Shown here in pieces: positions 18,429 to 27,333 of a stretch of DNA of 64,000 nucleotides. Every line of letters begins with the position of its first letter. Positions within the stretch are counted from its first letter, which is position 1. A program made the position numbers and the translations under genes. This DNA is from Herminiimonas sp. KBW02 (GTDB lineage Bacteria; Pseudomonadota; Gammaproteobacteria; Burkholderiales; Burkholderiaceae_D): NCBI RefSeq assembly GCF_003852535.1, contig NZ_QAJP01000008.1:68013-132012 (forward strand). Reading direction: 5' to 3'. The notes under the pieces were generated by a model. That model was given only the letters and a program-made list of their open reading frames with translations. It ran no database searches and had not been told where the DNA came from.

Positions 18429-18753
18429 CCCGCTTCCCTGAAACATCTTCCTCAGCAATCAGGGCAGTCGCCGAACTGCAACGTCGGCGCGATCATCTGA
18501 AAAATTCATACAGTTTTCGTCTGACAGCGATGTTTGCCGCAATTAATAATGGTTTAATAGCGACTGAAGCTTGGCTTCGGTTGCGCTACAGCGTCGAACC
18601 GGAGCCGGCCAGAAGAATCGACCCAGGCCCGGAGAAGGCGAATACGTCGATATGCGTCGTGTTCCCCTCTCTTTTCAATGCATCCTGTGTGTCGTTTTTT
18701 TTTAATAATGGCATGTGACTTAAAAAACTCATGTCGTACTTGAGGAAAGACAG
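18429..18753. other. Intergenic region before fliL, probable promoter zone
   Basis: No protein gene is supported here; the open frames lack ribosome sites and family features. An AT-rich stretch with a run of eight T lies near 18695-18702. The region probably carries the promoter for fliLMNOPQR, but I see no convincing sigma-28 or sigma-54 match. Confidence 0.5.
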
Positions 18754-19263
18754 ATGGCAACAGCAGCAAAAGGCGCTAAAGCAGGCGCAGACGCAGCGGA
18801 TAAACCGAAGAAGTCCCGCTTATTGATCATCATCCTGGCCGCACTGATCGTGCTCGGCGGTGGTGGCGGCGCGGCTGCCTGGTATTTTCTCGGACAGAAA
18901 ACGGAAGCGCACGCCCCCAAAGCAGTTGATGCCGTCGATCTGAGCAAACCTCCGGTGTTCTTGCCGATGGAAGCTTTCACGGTCAACCTGCAACCTGAGA
19001 ATGGTGAACAATTCCTGCAAACCAGCTTCACGCTGCAAGTATCGAATCAGGCGCAACTGGATTTGATCAAGTTATACATGCCGCATGTGCGTAGCCGCCT
19101 GCTGCTTTTGTTGTCCGGTAAAAAGGCATCGGAAATCCTGACCGTGGACGGCAAGAACAAACTGTCCGACGAAATCATTGCTGTCTTCAAACAGCCATTC
19201 ACGCCACAAGGCCCTACCGTGAACGTTACTAACGTTTTATTTACTTCATTCGTCGTGCAATAA
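18754..19263 (+). CDS. fliL: Flagellar basal body-associated protein FliL
   Basis: FliL surrounds the stator units and supports motor torque. The 169-residue protein has a Lys/Ala-rich cytoplasmic N terminus, one membrane helix (about 28-50, IIILAALIVLGGGGGAAAWY) and a periplasmic SPFH/stomatin-like domain (FLPMEAFTVNLQPENGEQFL onward) ending in NVLFTSFVVQ, the common family end. AGGAAAG precedes the ATG. It opens the fliLMNOPQR run, with 3 bases to fliM. Confidence 0.96.
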   Translation: MATAAKGAKAGADAADKPKKSRLLIIILAALIVLGGGGGAAAWYFLGQKTEAHAPKAVDAVDLSKPPVFLPMEAFTVNLQPENGEQFLQTSFTLQVSNQAQLDLIKLYMPHVRSRLLLLLSGKKASEILTVDGKNKLSDEIIAVFKQPFTPQGPTVNVTNVLFTSFVVQ

Positions 19264-19266
19264 ACC

Positions 19267-20265
19267 ATGGCTGATAATTTCCTCTCACAAGAAGAAGTTG
19301 ATGCGCTGCTGAAGGGCGTCAACGGCGATCAGGATGAGACCGGCAAGCCGGAAGACTCAGCGGGCGTACGCCCGTACAATCTGGCTACCCAGGAGCGTAT
19401 CGTCCGTGGCCGGATGCCTACGCTGGAAATTATCAATGAACGTTTCTCGCGCCTGCTGCGCATAGGCTTGTTCAACTTCCTGCACCGCAGCGCCGAAGTG
19501 TCTATCGGTCCGGTCCGCGTTTCCAAGTACAGCGAATTCATCCGCAACCTGGTGGTACCGACCAACCTCAACCTGATCCACATGAAGCCGCTGCGCGGTA
19601 CCGGCCTGATCGTGCTGGATCCGAACCTGGTATTCCTGCTGGTCGACAACCTGTTCGGCGGCGATGGCCGCTTCCATACCCGGGTTGAAGGGCGCGACTT
19701 TACGCAAACCGAACAACGCATCATCCAGCGCATACTCGGCATCATTTTCGAAACCTACGCCAAGTCGTGGGAACCGGTCTATCCGGTCGAGTTTGAATAC
19801 ATCCGTTCCGAGATGAACACCCAGTTCGCCAATATCGCGACGCCGAATGAAGTGGTGGTTGCCACCACCTTCACGATTGAGCTTGGCCCGGTCAGCGGCG
19901 ATATGCACTTCTGCACACCGTACGCGATGATAGAACCGATTCGCGACCTGCTGACCAGCAGCATGCAGGGTGAGACGCTGGAAATGGACAAACGCTGGAT
20001 TCGTCTGATGACACAACAGATCCAGACCGCCGAAGTGGAAATCCTGGCGAATATGGGTTCGGCCAAAGTCACACTGGGCGACATCCTCAACATGCAAAAA
20101 GGCGACATCATTCCGATCGCCGTGCCGGAAACGATTACCGCCGAAGTCGACAGCGTGCCAGTGATGGAATGCTCGTACGGCAAACTGAATGGACAATACG
20201 CATTGCGCGTGGAAAAACTGATCTACAGCGCAAGTGATACAACGCAAGGAGAAGATCATGGCTGA
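19267..20265 (+). CDS. fliM: Flagellar motor switch protein FliM
   Basis: FliM is the C-ring protein that receives phosphorylated CheY. The N-terminal CheY-binding peptide is intact (FLSQEEVDALLKGV), followed by the CheC-like middle domain and a C-terminal SpoA domain that pairs with FliN. The middle contains the FliG-contacting GGxG-type loop (LFGGDGRF). The 332-residue length is standard. It overlaps fliN by 8 bases. Confidence 0.98.
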   Translation: MADNFLSQEEVDALLKGVNGDQDETGKPEDSAGVRPYNLATQERIVRGRMPTLEIINERFSRLLRIGLFNFLHRSAEVSIGPVRVSKYSEFIRNLVVPTNLNLIHMKPLRGTGLIVLDPNLVFLLVDNLFGGDGRFHTRVEGRDFTQTEQRIIQRILGIIFETYAKSWEPVYPVEFEYIRSEMNTQFANIATPNEVVVATTFTIELGPVSGDMHFCTPYAMIEPIRDLLTSSMQGETLEMDKRWIRLMTQQIQTAEVEILANMGSAKVTLGDILNMQKGDIIPIAVPETITAEVDSVPVMECSYGKLNGQYALRVEKLIYSASDTTQGEDHG

Positions 20266-20677
20266 TGAAAACGAACCGCAAACCACAGTAGAAGACGATT
20301 GGGGTGCAGCAATGGCCGAACAGGAGCAGAGCGAAAGCGCTGCCCTCGACCCCAAGCCTGCATCGGCGACCGTATTCAAGGATTTTGCCGGTGGCGACCT
20401 GAAAACAGGTACGCATAACGACATCGACTTCATTCTCGACATCCCGGTACAACTGACGGTAGAACTCGGCCGCACCAAAATCGCGATCAAGAACCTGCTG
20501 CAACTAGCACAAGGTTCCGTGGTTGAACTTGACGGCCTGGCTGGTGAGCCGATGGACGTACTGGTCAACGGCTGCCTGATCGCACAAGGTGAGGTTGTCG
20601 TCGTCAACGATAAATTTGGTATCCGCCTGACCGATATCATCACACCTGCGGAACGCATCCGAAAACTGAACCGATGA
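20258..20677 (+). CDS. fliN: Flagellar motor switch protein FliN
   Basis: FliN forms the base of the C-ring and is a docking site for FliH-FliI. The 139-residue protein has an acidic N-terminal tail and a C-terminal SpoA domain: IPVQLTVELGRTKIAIKNLL, then the loop NGCLIAQGEVVVVNDKFGIR and the end IITPAERIRKL. I chose the ATG at 20258 because AAGGAGAAG lies just upstream; an upstream in-frame ATG at 20234 has no such site. It overlaps fliO by ATGA. Confidence 0.97.
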   Translation: MADENEPQTTVEDDWGAAMAEQEQSESAALDPKPASATVFKDFAGGDLKTGTHNDIDFILDIPVQLTVELGRTKIAIKNLLQLAQGSVVELDGLAGEPMDVLVNGCLIAQGEVVVVNDKFGIRLTDIITPAERIRKLNR

Positions 20678-21126
20678 TTTGTTCCCGTCCTGCCTTCCTG
20701 ACGACGGGCTTATCAGCGTCGTCCCTGCTTGCATCATCTTTGTACGCGACCAGTGCCTATGCCGAAACGGCAGCTGGCACTGCCGTTCCGTCCACTGCAG
20801 GTAATCTGTTCCAGGTATTGCTCGGTCTGGTGGTGGTGCTGGCGCTGATGGCTGGCGCAGCCTGGCTGCTGCGTCGCTTCAATACGGCCAAAGGCAATAC
20901 CAACACCAGTATCAAAATTATCGGCGCCGCCAGTGTCGGCACACGTGAACGTGTGGTCGTGGTCGAAATCGCCGATCAATGGATAGTCGTCGGCGTTGCA
21001 CCAGGCCGCGTCAACGCGCTCGCCACCATGCAGAAGCAGGAAACCACACTGACGCCCGAAGCACCGTCTTCCGGCAATTTCTCGACCTGGCTCGCGCAAA
21101 CAATTGAAAAACGCAATGGCCAATAA
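20674..21126 (+). CDS. fliO: Flagellar export protein FliO
   Basis: FliO is a small membrane protein that helps assemble the FliP ring. The 150-residue product has a hydrophobic N-terminal signal-like segment, one membrane helix (about 47-66, [20 protein letters not shown]), and a cytoplasmic part with the family pattern [20 protein letters not shown] and a G-V-A-P-G turn. Its start overlaps the fliN stop and its end overlaps the fliP start, so translation is probably coupled. Confidence 0.93.
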   Translation: MICSRPAFLTTGLSASSLLASSLYATSAYAETAAGTAVPSTAGNLFQVLLGLVVVLALMAGAAWLLRRFNTAKGNTNTSIKIIGAASVGTRERVVVVEIADQWIVVGVAPGRVNALATMQKQETTLTPEAPSSGNFSTWLAQTIEKRNGQ

Positions 21127-21874
21127 TATTTCTCCACTGCTGCGCCGCGCTTTGCCGCTGCTACTGCTCGCTCTGCCAATGGCGGCGATGGCGCAACAGG
21201 CCGGCTTGCCGGCCTTCACCAGCTCACCGGCACCTGGCGGTGGCCAAACCTACTCGCTCAGCCTGCAAACGCTGCTGCTGCTGACCGGCCTCTCCTTCCT
21301 GCCAGCGGTCTTGCTGATGATGACCAGCTTTACCCGCATCATCATCGTGCTGTCGCTGCTGCGCCAGGCCTTGGGTACGCAAAGTTCGCCGCCGAACCAG
21401 GTCATCATCGGTTTGTCCTTGTTCCTGACCTTGTTTGTCATGAGCCCGGTGCTCGACAAAATTTACGTCGATGCTTACCAGCCGTTCTCGCAAAACAAGA
21501 TACAGATGCAGGAAGCGATGGAAAAAGCCGTCGCGCCGTTGAAAACGTTCATGATCAAACAGACCCGTGAATCCGACCTGGCGCTTTACGTCAAGCTGTC
21601 GAAGGGACCTGAGTTGCAAGGACCGGAAGATATTCCATTGCGTGTACTGGTACCGGCATTTATCACCAGTGAACTGAAGACGGCATTCCAGATCAGCTTT
21701 GCGATCTTTATCCCCTTCCTGATCATCGACATGGTGGTCGCCAGCGTGCTGATGTCGATGGGTATGATGATGGTGTCACCGGCAATTGTGGCACTGCCGT
21801 TCAAACTCATGCTCTTCGTTCTGGTCGATGGCTGGCAATTGCTGATCGGCTCGCTCGCGCAAAGTTTCTACTGA
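21116..21874 (+). CDS. fliP: Flagellar export gate protein FliP
   Basis: FliP forms the core pentamer of the type III export gate. The 252-residue protein has a cleavable signal peptide (to about residue 27, [10 protein letters not shown]), as is known for FliP, then four membrane segments. Family signatures are [20 protein letters not shown] and [21 protein letters not shown] use the ATG at 21116 inside the end of fliO; a TTG at 21104 is a less likely start. fliQ follows after 7 bases. Confidence 0.97.
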   Translation: MANNISPLLRRALPLLLLALPMAAMAQQAGLPAFTSSPAPGGGQTYSLSLQTLLLLTGLSFLPAVLLMMTSFTRIIIVLSLLRQALGTQSSPPNQVIIGLSLFLTLFVMSPVLDKIYVDAYQPFSQNKIQMQEAMEKAVAPLKTFMIKQTRESDLALYVKLSKGPELQGPEDIPLRVLVPAFITSELKTAFQISFAIFIPFLIIDMVVASVLMSMGMMMVSPAIVALPFKLMLFVLVDGWQLLIGSLAQSFY

Positions 21875-21881
21875 GGACGCT

Positions 21882-22151
21882 ATGACACCTGAAACCGTCA
21901 TGACCATGGGTCGTCACGCGATTGAAGTTACGCTGATGGTGGCTGCACCGATGTTGCTGGTTGCTCTCGGCATCGGCCTGATCGTCAGTATTTTCCAGGC
22001 GGCGACGCAGATCAATGAAACCACCCTCTCCTTCATTCCGAAGCTGATCGGGATTTTTGTGGCGCTCGTCATCGCCGGACCGTGGATGCTGACAGTATTG
22101 CTCGATTACATGCGCGAGATGTTTACCAACATCCCGCTCTACGTCAGCTAG
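21882..22151 (+). CDS. fliQ: Flagellar export gate protein FliQ
   Basis: FliQ wraps the FliP-FliR core of the export gate with its helical hairpins. The 89-residue protein has two membrane helices and the family patterns LMVAAPMLLVALGIGLIVSI and FQAATQINETTLSFIPKL. Size and position between fliP and fliR are standard. GAGG lies before the ATG. Confidence 0.97.
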   Translation: MTPETVMTMGRHAIEVTLMVAAPMLLVALGIGLIVSIFQAATQINETTLSFIPKLIGIFVALVIAGPWMLTVLLDYMREMFTNIPLYVS

Positions 22152-22179
22152 TGCCCGACCCTGGCACTGCTGTCCCCGC

Positions 22180-22971
22180 ATGATTTCCATCACCAGCGCT
22201 GAACTCAACACCTGGATCGCAGCTTTCCTGTGGCCGCTCACGCGCATCATAGGCATGATTTCGGTGGCGCCGCTGTTCGGCAATGTCAGCGTACCAGCAC
22301 GCGTCAAAATCGCGCTCGGCATCATGCTGGCGCTGATCATTTCCCCCACCGTACCGGCACTGCCGGCGCTGGACCCGATGTCGCTGCCCGGCTTCCTGAT
22401 CCTGGTGCAGCAGCTCATCATCGGCCTCTCCATCGGCTTCGCCATGCGCATTACCTTCGCCGGGGTCGAAATGGCAGGTGAAATCATCGGCATGACCATG
22501 GGCCTGGGCTTTGCCAGCTTCTTCGATCCGCAGACCCGTGCCCGCTCATCTGCCATCAGCCAGTTCCTGGCCTTGCTGACGCTCATGATTTATCTGGCTA
22601 CCAATCTGCATCTGGTGGTGTTATCGACGCTGGCGCAAACGTTTGAAATGCTGCCTATCAGCAGCAGCTTCGTCTCGGCTGGCGGCATGCTGGAAGTCGT
22701 GAAATGGGGCGGGCGTATCTTCAGTGCCGGTGTTCAGCTCTCGCTGCCTATCGTCGCGGCACTGCTGATTACCAATATCGCGCTCGGTATCCTGACACGC
22801 GCTGCACCGCAGCTGAACATCTTCGGTATCGGCTTCCCGATTACCATCGGCGTCGGCTTCATCATGATAGGCATCGTCCTGCCCTACCTGATGAATCCCA
22901 TCATCAACCTGATACAGGAAGGTATCGATGCGATGGGGCGGATTACGATGGCGATGACGCCGTTAAATTAA
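22180..22971 (+). CDS. fliR: Flagellar export gate protein FliR
   Basis: FliR completes the export gate, one copy joining five FliP subunits. The 263-residue protein has about six hydrophobic segments and the family stretch AGEIIGMTMGLGFASFFDPQ. Towards the end it reads GFPITIGVGFIMIGIVLPYL. It is the last gene of the fliL-R run and is followed by a strong terminator shared with convergent flgL. The related flhB and flhA are not in this window. Confidence 0.97.
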   Translation: MISITSAELNTWIAAFLWPLTRIIGMISVAPLFGNVSVPARVKIALGIMLALIISPTVPALPALDPMSLPGFLILVQQLIIGLSIGFAMRITFAGVEMAGEIIGMTMGLGFASFFDPQTRARSSAISQFLALLTLMIYLATNLHLVVLSTLAQTFEMLPISSSFVSAGGMLEVVKWGGRIFSAGVQLSLPIVAALLITNIALGILTRAAPQLNIFGIGFPITIGVGFIMIGIVLPYLMNPIINLIQEGIDAMGRITMAMTPLN

Positions 22972-23022
22972 ACCCAAGCCAAGCGCCGCTGAATCAGGCG
23001 TCAGACGTCGCGGCCACAAAAC

Positions 23023-23056
23023 AAAAAAGGCTTGCCATCAGAGGCAAGCCTTTTTT
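23023..23056. terminator. Bidirectional terminator between fliR and flgL
   Basis: A perfect 14-base stem AAAAAAGGCTTGCC/GGCAAGCCTTTTTT encloses a 6-base loop. The A and T runs give a U tract on both strands, fitting the two convergent operons. Confidence 0.92.
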
Positions 23057-23073
23057 ATTTAGTCTGGCTTAAA

Positions 23074-24288
23074 TCAGCTCAGCATATTGAACAGAGACAG
23101 GCCAGCTATCTTGATAAAGGTCTTTTGCGCAGCATCCAGCGTGAACTGTTGCTGGGTAAAGCGCGAATACGCTTCAACCGGATCAATCTCCTGCAATTGC
23201 TTCAGCGTCGTGGTGTATTGCAGGCTGAGGCTGGAGCCTACGTTGTCGAGGTTTTCAATTTCCTGCAAACGCGTACCGATGGTGGTACGCACCAGGGAAA
23301 TATTGTTCAAGGCATTATCGATATTCGTATTCGCCGTATTCAAACCGTTGGTCAGGCGAGTCTTGCCGCCATCACCGCTGGTCGAAGTCGACAGCACATT
23401 CATCAAATCAGTGATGGTCGTGAAGATGCTCTGGCTCTTGCTCGGCTCAATACTGAAAGTATCGCCATTAGCAGGTACACCTTTGATATCAAAGGTCATG
23501 CCGTCGAAGGTGATCGCCTGCCCACTGACATAAGGTTGCGGTGTCGCAGGTGTCGCTGGCGGCGGGGTCTGGGTCACCAGATAAGTCGTTGCGCCGGCCG
23601 CATCGATCGAGAACGTAATGTCGTACTTGGCACCAGTCAGCTGCGTCAGGTCCTTGACCGAACCGGTGCTGATAATGCCGTTACCGGTATTGGCAGTGCT
23701 GGCAGAAGTGGCAAAACGTCCGTTGCCGGTCATACCACCTTCAAATACTGCCGCACCGGAATCGCTGGACGACAATTGGCGCGCAGCACCTACCTGCAGC
23801 ATGCGCTGGCCCTGGTCACCGCTATACGCCGCGCCGGTCGCCGTTTCCGTAAATGGCTTGGATGACACCTGATAACCGCCGAAGATATAGTCGCCGGTAG
23901 CGCCACGTGTATTGGCCAGGCCTATCAACTCTTCAAAATTATTGCGCAATTGTGTGACAAAAGCCTGACGCTGCGAGTCATCCAGCGACGAATTACCCGC
24001 TGCCACGATCGAGGTTTTGATCGATTGCAGCATGGTCGTCACGCTTTGCAGCACGCTTTCTTCTTCCGACAATGCACTCTTGGCATTCGCACGATTGGTC
24101 GCGAACTGCGCATTGATCGATATCGCCTGACTTACACCCAAAGCCGAAGCAGCCGCGACCGGATCATCGGCGGGCGACAGGATACGCATATTGGTCGAGA
24201 TTTGCTGCTGGGTCTTGAACATAGCGGTTTGCAGATCGCTAATCTTGCCCGAACCCATTTCAAATATCGTATTGGTGCTAATGCGCAT
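23074..24288 (-). CDS. flgL: Hook-filament junction protein FlgL (HAP3)
   Basis: FlgL is the distal hook-filament adaptor and a flagellin relative. The 404-residue protein has flagellin-like ends: MRISTNTIFEMGSGKISDLQ near the start with LSPADDPVAAA, and EAYSRFTQQQFTLDAAQKTF near the end. The middle is a longer exposed domain than in enterics. AAGGA before the ATG overlaps the flgK stop region, 12 bases away, so the two are co-expressed, probably from the sigma-28-like promoter ahead of flgK. Confidence 0.97.
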   Translation of the reverse strand: MRISTNTIFEMGSGKISDLQTAMFKTQQQISTNMRILSPADDPVAAASALGVSQAISINAQFATNRANAKSALSEEESVLQSVTTMLQSIKTSIVAAGNSSLDDSQRQAFVTQLRNNFEELIGLANTRGATGDYIFGGYQVSSKPFTETATGAAYSGDQGQRMLQVGAARQLSSSDSGAAVFEGGMTGNGRFATSASTANTGNGIISTGSVKDLTQLTGAKYDITFSIDAAGATTYLVTQTPPPATPATPQPYVSGQAITFDGMTFDIKGVPANGDTFSIEPSKSQSIFTTITDLMNVLSTSTSGDGGKTRLTNGLNTANTNIDNALNNISLVRTTIGTRLQEIENLDNVGSSLSLQYTTTLKQLQEIDPVEAYSRFTQQQFTLDAAQKTFIKIAGLSLFNMLS

Positions 24289-24300
24289 GATCTTTAATCC

Positions 24301-26247
24301 TTATACACCAAGAGAAATCAACACCTTGAACATATCGCTGATGGTCTGCATCACTTTGCCGGATGCCTGGTAAGCCTGTTGATAGCGCAACAGATTGGTC
24401 GCTTCCTCGTCGAGGTTGACGCCTGAATCGGATTGCTGCGCGGTTTGCATTTGCTTGAGCAAGGTACCTTCGGCCGCGCTATTGGTTTGCAGCTCACGGG
24501 TTTTGTTGCCAACCAGACTCACCAGTTGATTGTATGCGCCGTTGTAGCTGGCAGTGCCGCCCATCAGGACATTCTTGGTTTGCAATTCGCCCAGGGCCAG
24601 CATATTACGGTTGTCACCATCGCCATTGGTGTTCGCGCTGATGGTAAATTTGTCGCCATTTGCCGGCGCGCCGCTGATCTTGACTTCAGCGCCACCGAAC
24701 GCAATGACGGAACCGGAGGTATAAGTCACCGGCGTGCCGGCCGGGAATGTGGTCGCGACACCGTTGGTGGTCACTGTCACCGGCATACCTGCCGGGAAAC
24801 CGCTCAGGGTTCCGGTGGCGGAATCAAACGTCAGTGTGACTGGCGATGCCACTGTGGCGCCGGTAAAGCTGGAATTGATATTGCCCGCGCTGATGGCACC
24901 GGTACCAGTATTGGTGCCTGGCGCATCGGTACGGATCGGCGTCGCGGCAGCGATGTTTTTCACATCCTTGATCAGCACGCTCAGGCCGGATGCACCATTA
25001 ATGGTCGGCTTGATGACAAATTCATCACCAGCCGCCATGGTGCCGCTAGGCATAGAGAAATTCACGCCATCGATGGCCCCCGCCGGGAACGCTGTGTTCG
25101 AGTACATCGACACATTGTCGGACATGCGGGTCACGGTGTAATTGGTGCCGTCATAGGTCAGGCGATAATCGCTGGTCGTGAGCGCATCTACGTTGCTGAT
25201 GCTGGCTGCGACACTCGCGTTACCGGTATTGTTGTCGCTCGGATTGACGACAGGCGATGCCATGTTGAAGAGGTCGCCACCGAGGTTACCGTTCTGGTCT
25301 TGCCCAAGACGGTGTTGTGCATTGAAGGTTGCCGCCAGGCCAAGCGCAATGCGTCCGAGGGAATTCTGAATCGGATCCAGCGTCTTGTTGCGGTACTCAA
25401 ACAAGCCACCCAGATTGCCACCTACCAGCGAGTTTTCCGGCAGGTTGATAATAGCGCCGGTCGCGGTCTTGTAACCGACTCCCATACGCCCCGGATCAGT
25501 CGCCGAGGATAATGTCATCAGTTCATAACTGAGATTGCTGACCACCAATGGCTGGCCGTTACCGATAAAGACGTTATAGCCATCGCCCTGCTGCACGACC
25601 GATACTTTGGTTTGCTTGGCGAGTTCTGCCACCAGCAAATCGCGCTGATCGAGCAAATCATTCGGTGGTTGGCCGGTGCCGTTTTGCGCTTTCGTGATCG
25701 CATCATTCAGTTGTGCGATCTGCTTGGCATAGGCATTGATATTGGTTACCGCGCCGGAAATTTCGTTATTCACGCCATTGCGCATGGTGGTTAGCTGCGC
25801 ATCCATGCTCTGGAAGCGCGAAGCCAGTGATTCTGCACCCGATAGCATGGCTTGACGCGATGACGCGGAGCCTGGATTGGCGACCAGATCCTGCACGCCC
25901 TTGAAGAAGTCCTGGATCGCAGGTGACAGGCCAACCGACGAATCGGCCAGCATATTGTTAACCTTGCTGATCTGGTTGTAATAGGTGTCCAGCTGGCTTT
26001 TGCTCGATTGCGCGCTGACTACCTGCGCCGCAAGGAAGTCATTAAAGATACGCTTGACGGTTTCGACATTGGTACCACTGCCGATGTAACCGCCGCCATC
26101 CAGGTTTTGCCCACCCAGCGACGACTGAACCACCACCTGACGGCTATAACCGGGGGTTGCCTGGTTAGCGATATTGTGTCCGGTAGTAGCAATACCAGCT
26201 TGCGCTGCGGCTAATCCGGATTGAGCAATGCTGAATAGGCTGGACAT
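24301..26247 (-). CDS. flgK: Hook-filament junction protein FlgK (HAP1)
   Basis: FlgK is the proximal hook-filament adaptor. The 648-residue protein has the rod/hook/HAP N-terminal pattern (LFSIAQSGLAAAQAGIATTG, NIANQATPGYSRQVV) and the C-terminal helix LLRYQQAYQASGKVMQTIS. Its middle is enlarged and Thr/Gly/Ala-rich, including a segment repeated in style with FlgL (ITFDG and NGDKFTI type motifs). A sigma-28-like promoter lies 30-56 bases upstream, so it can be expressed late, apart from the flgB-J genes ahead. Confidence 0.97.
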   Translation of the reverse strand: MSSLFSIAQSGLAAAQAGIATTGHNIANQATPGYSRQVVVQSSLGGQNLDGGGYIGSGTNVETVKRIFNDFLAAQVVSAQSSKSQLDTYYNQISKVNNMLADSSVGLSPAIQDFFKGVQDLVANPGSASSRQAMLSGAESLASRFQSMDAQLTTMRNGVNNEISGAVTNINAYAKQIAQLNDAITKAQNGTGQPPNDLLDQRDLLVAELAKQTKVSVVQQGDGYNVFIGNGQPLVVSNLSYELMTLSSATDPGRMGVGYKTATGAIINLPENSLVGGNLGGLFEYRNKTLDPIQNSLGRIALGLAATFNAQHRLGQDQNGNLGGDLFNMASPVVNPSDNNTGNASVAASISNVDALTTSDYRLTYDGTNYTVTRMSDNVSMYSNTAFPAGAIDGVNFSMPSGTMAAGDEFVIKPTINGASGLSVLIKDVKNIAAATPIRTDAPGTNTGTGAISAGNINSSFTGATVASPVTLTFDSATGTLSGFPAGMPVTVTTNGVATTFPAGTPVTYTSGSVIAFGGAEVKISGAPANGDKFTISANTNGDGDNRNMLALGELQTKNVLMGGTASYNGAYNQLVSLVGNKTRELQTNSAAEGTLLKQMQTAQQSDSGVNLDEEATNLLRYQQAYQASGKVMQTISDMFKVLISLGV

Positions 26248-26276
26248 AATTAGTGTTTTCTAACTCTATGTTGGTG

Positions 26277-26303
26277 TGTACGGCACGTTGATCAAAAACT
26301 TGA
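26277..26303 (-). promoter_or_regulatory. Sigma-28-like promoter of flgK-flgL
   Basis: Read on the reverse strand: TCAAGTTT, 11 bases, GCCGTACA. Against TAAAGTTT-N11-GCCGATAA, 12 of 16 positions match with exact spacing. It ends 30 bases from the flgK start. This placement agrees with flgKL being late genes in other bacteria. Confidence 0.7.
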
Positions 26304-26357
26304 GCCGGAAGATCAGGCTACAGTCACAAAATATTGCGTTTTTGCAAACAAATGTAA

Positions 26358-27326
26358 TCAAGCCGACAAGTTGCGATTGATGATATTGGTCAGCTTGGTC
26401 GCGTAATTGGGGTCAGTTGCATAACCGGCACGCTGCAAGCCCTGGGCAAAGCCTTTGACGTCACTGGCGTTGGCCAGCACTTTTTCGTAACGCGGATTGT
26501 TACGCATCAGTTGCGCATAATCGCGGAAAGAATCGGCATAGCTATCGTAGGCGCGGAATTTTTCGACCCGTTTTTGCGCAACACCGTCCACGTATTCAGT
26601 TGTCACCGCGTCTACGGTTTTACCTTTCCAGTTAGAACCGGCCTTGATGCCAAACAGGTTGTGACTGCTGCCACCATCCGCGGTGCGGATGACGCGCTTG
26701 CCCCAGCCACTTTCCAGTGCGGCCTGCCCCAGCATGAATTTGGCCGGGATGCCGGTGGTCCGGCTCGCCTCTTCCGCATGGGCGGCGACCTTATCCTGGA
26801 ACGCCTGCACATGGGCCGGCTTGCTGCTTGCTGCTGCAGTGGTGGCGCTGGTACTGCTCACGCCGCCACGCGCCTGCAAGGCATGGGCCTCGGTAGAACG
26901 CTGGTGCGCCAGCGCATTGCGTTCCGCCATACTGCGCAGGATTTCAGCGCGCAGGTCTGAAGTATCAGAGACTGCTTTGGTCGTATCGGTAGCACCATCC
27001 GGCGTGACCGCCGTCGCCATCTGGTTACTGGAGAGCTGGCGTATCAACACGTCAGCCAGGCCGATGCCGCGGCTGGCCATGTTCTGGCTCAGTTGCTGAT
27101 CCAGCATCGAGGTGTACATCTTGGTTTGCTGGTTGTCGAACAGCCCATCCTGCGGCGTTGCTTCTCGCATACTCTTCATGATCATATTCACGAAGAGTGC
27201 TTCAAACTGCGTGGCCGCCGCCTTCAGCGAGTCAGGCGAATTCTGCCGCGCAGATTGCTTGAGCGATTCCAGGCCTTTGGAATCTATCGCCAGGGCGGTA
27301 TTCGAATTGTCTGCAGGCGTAATCAT
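26358..27326 (-). CDS. flgJ: Rod assembly protein and peptidoglycan hydrolase FlgJ
   Basis: FlgJ caps the growing rod and cuts the cell wall to let it pass. The 322-residue protein is the two-domain form of beta- and gammaproteobacteria. The N-terminal rod-cap domain is at about 20-105 (ATQFEALFVNMIMKSMREA), followed by an Ala/Thr/Ser linker and a C-terminal GH73 glucosaminidase domain from about 175. The catalytic Glu is E205 in GQAALESGWGKR. It lies 7 bases after flgI. Confidence 0.97.
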   Translation of the reverse strand: MITPADNSNTALAIDSKGLESLKQSARQNSPDSLKAAATQFEALFVNMIMKSMREATPQDGLFDNQQTKMYTSMLDQQLSQNMASRGIGLADVLIRQLSSNQMATAVTPDGATDTTKAVSDTSDLRAEILRSMAERNALAHQRSTEAHALQARGGVSSTSATTAAASSKPAHVQAFQDKVAAHAEEASRTTGIPAKFMLGQAALESGWGKRVIRTADGGSSHNLFGIKAGSNWKGKTVDAVTTEYVDGVAQKRVEKFRAYDSYADSFRDYAQLMRNNPRYEKVLANASDVKGFAQGLQRAGYATDPNYATKLTNIINRNLSA

Positions 27327-27333
27327 AATCAGC

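Noticed and set aside
18613-18640. Possible sigma-54 promoter (GG-N10-GC) before fliL
   Set aside because: Only the invariant GG and GC fit; the flanking consensus bases do not, and this type of organism is expected to use FlhDC and sigma-28.
18530-18718. 62-residue open frame between fliK and fliL
   Set aside because: There is no ribosome site or family pattern; the region is more likely a promoter zone.
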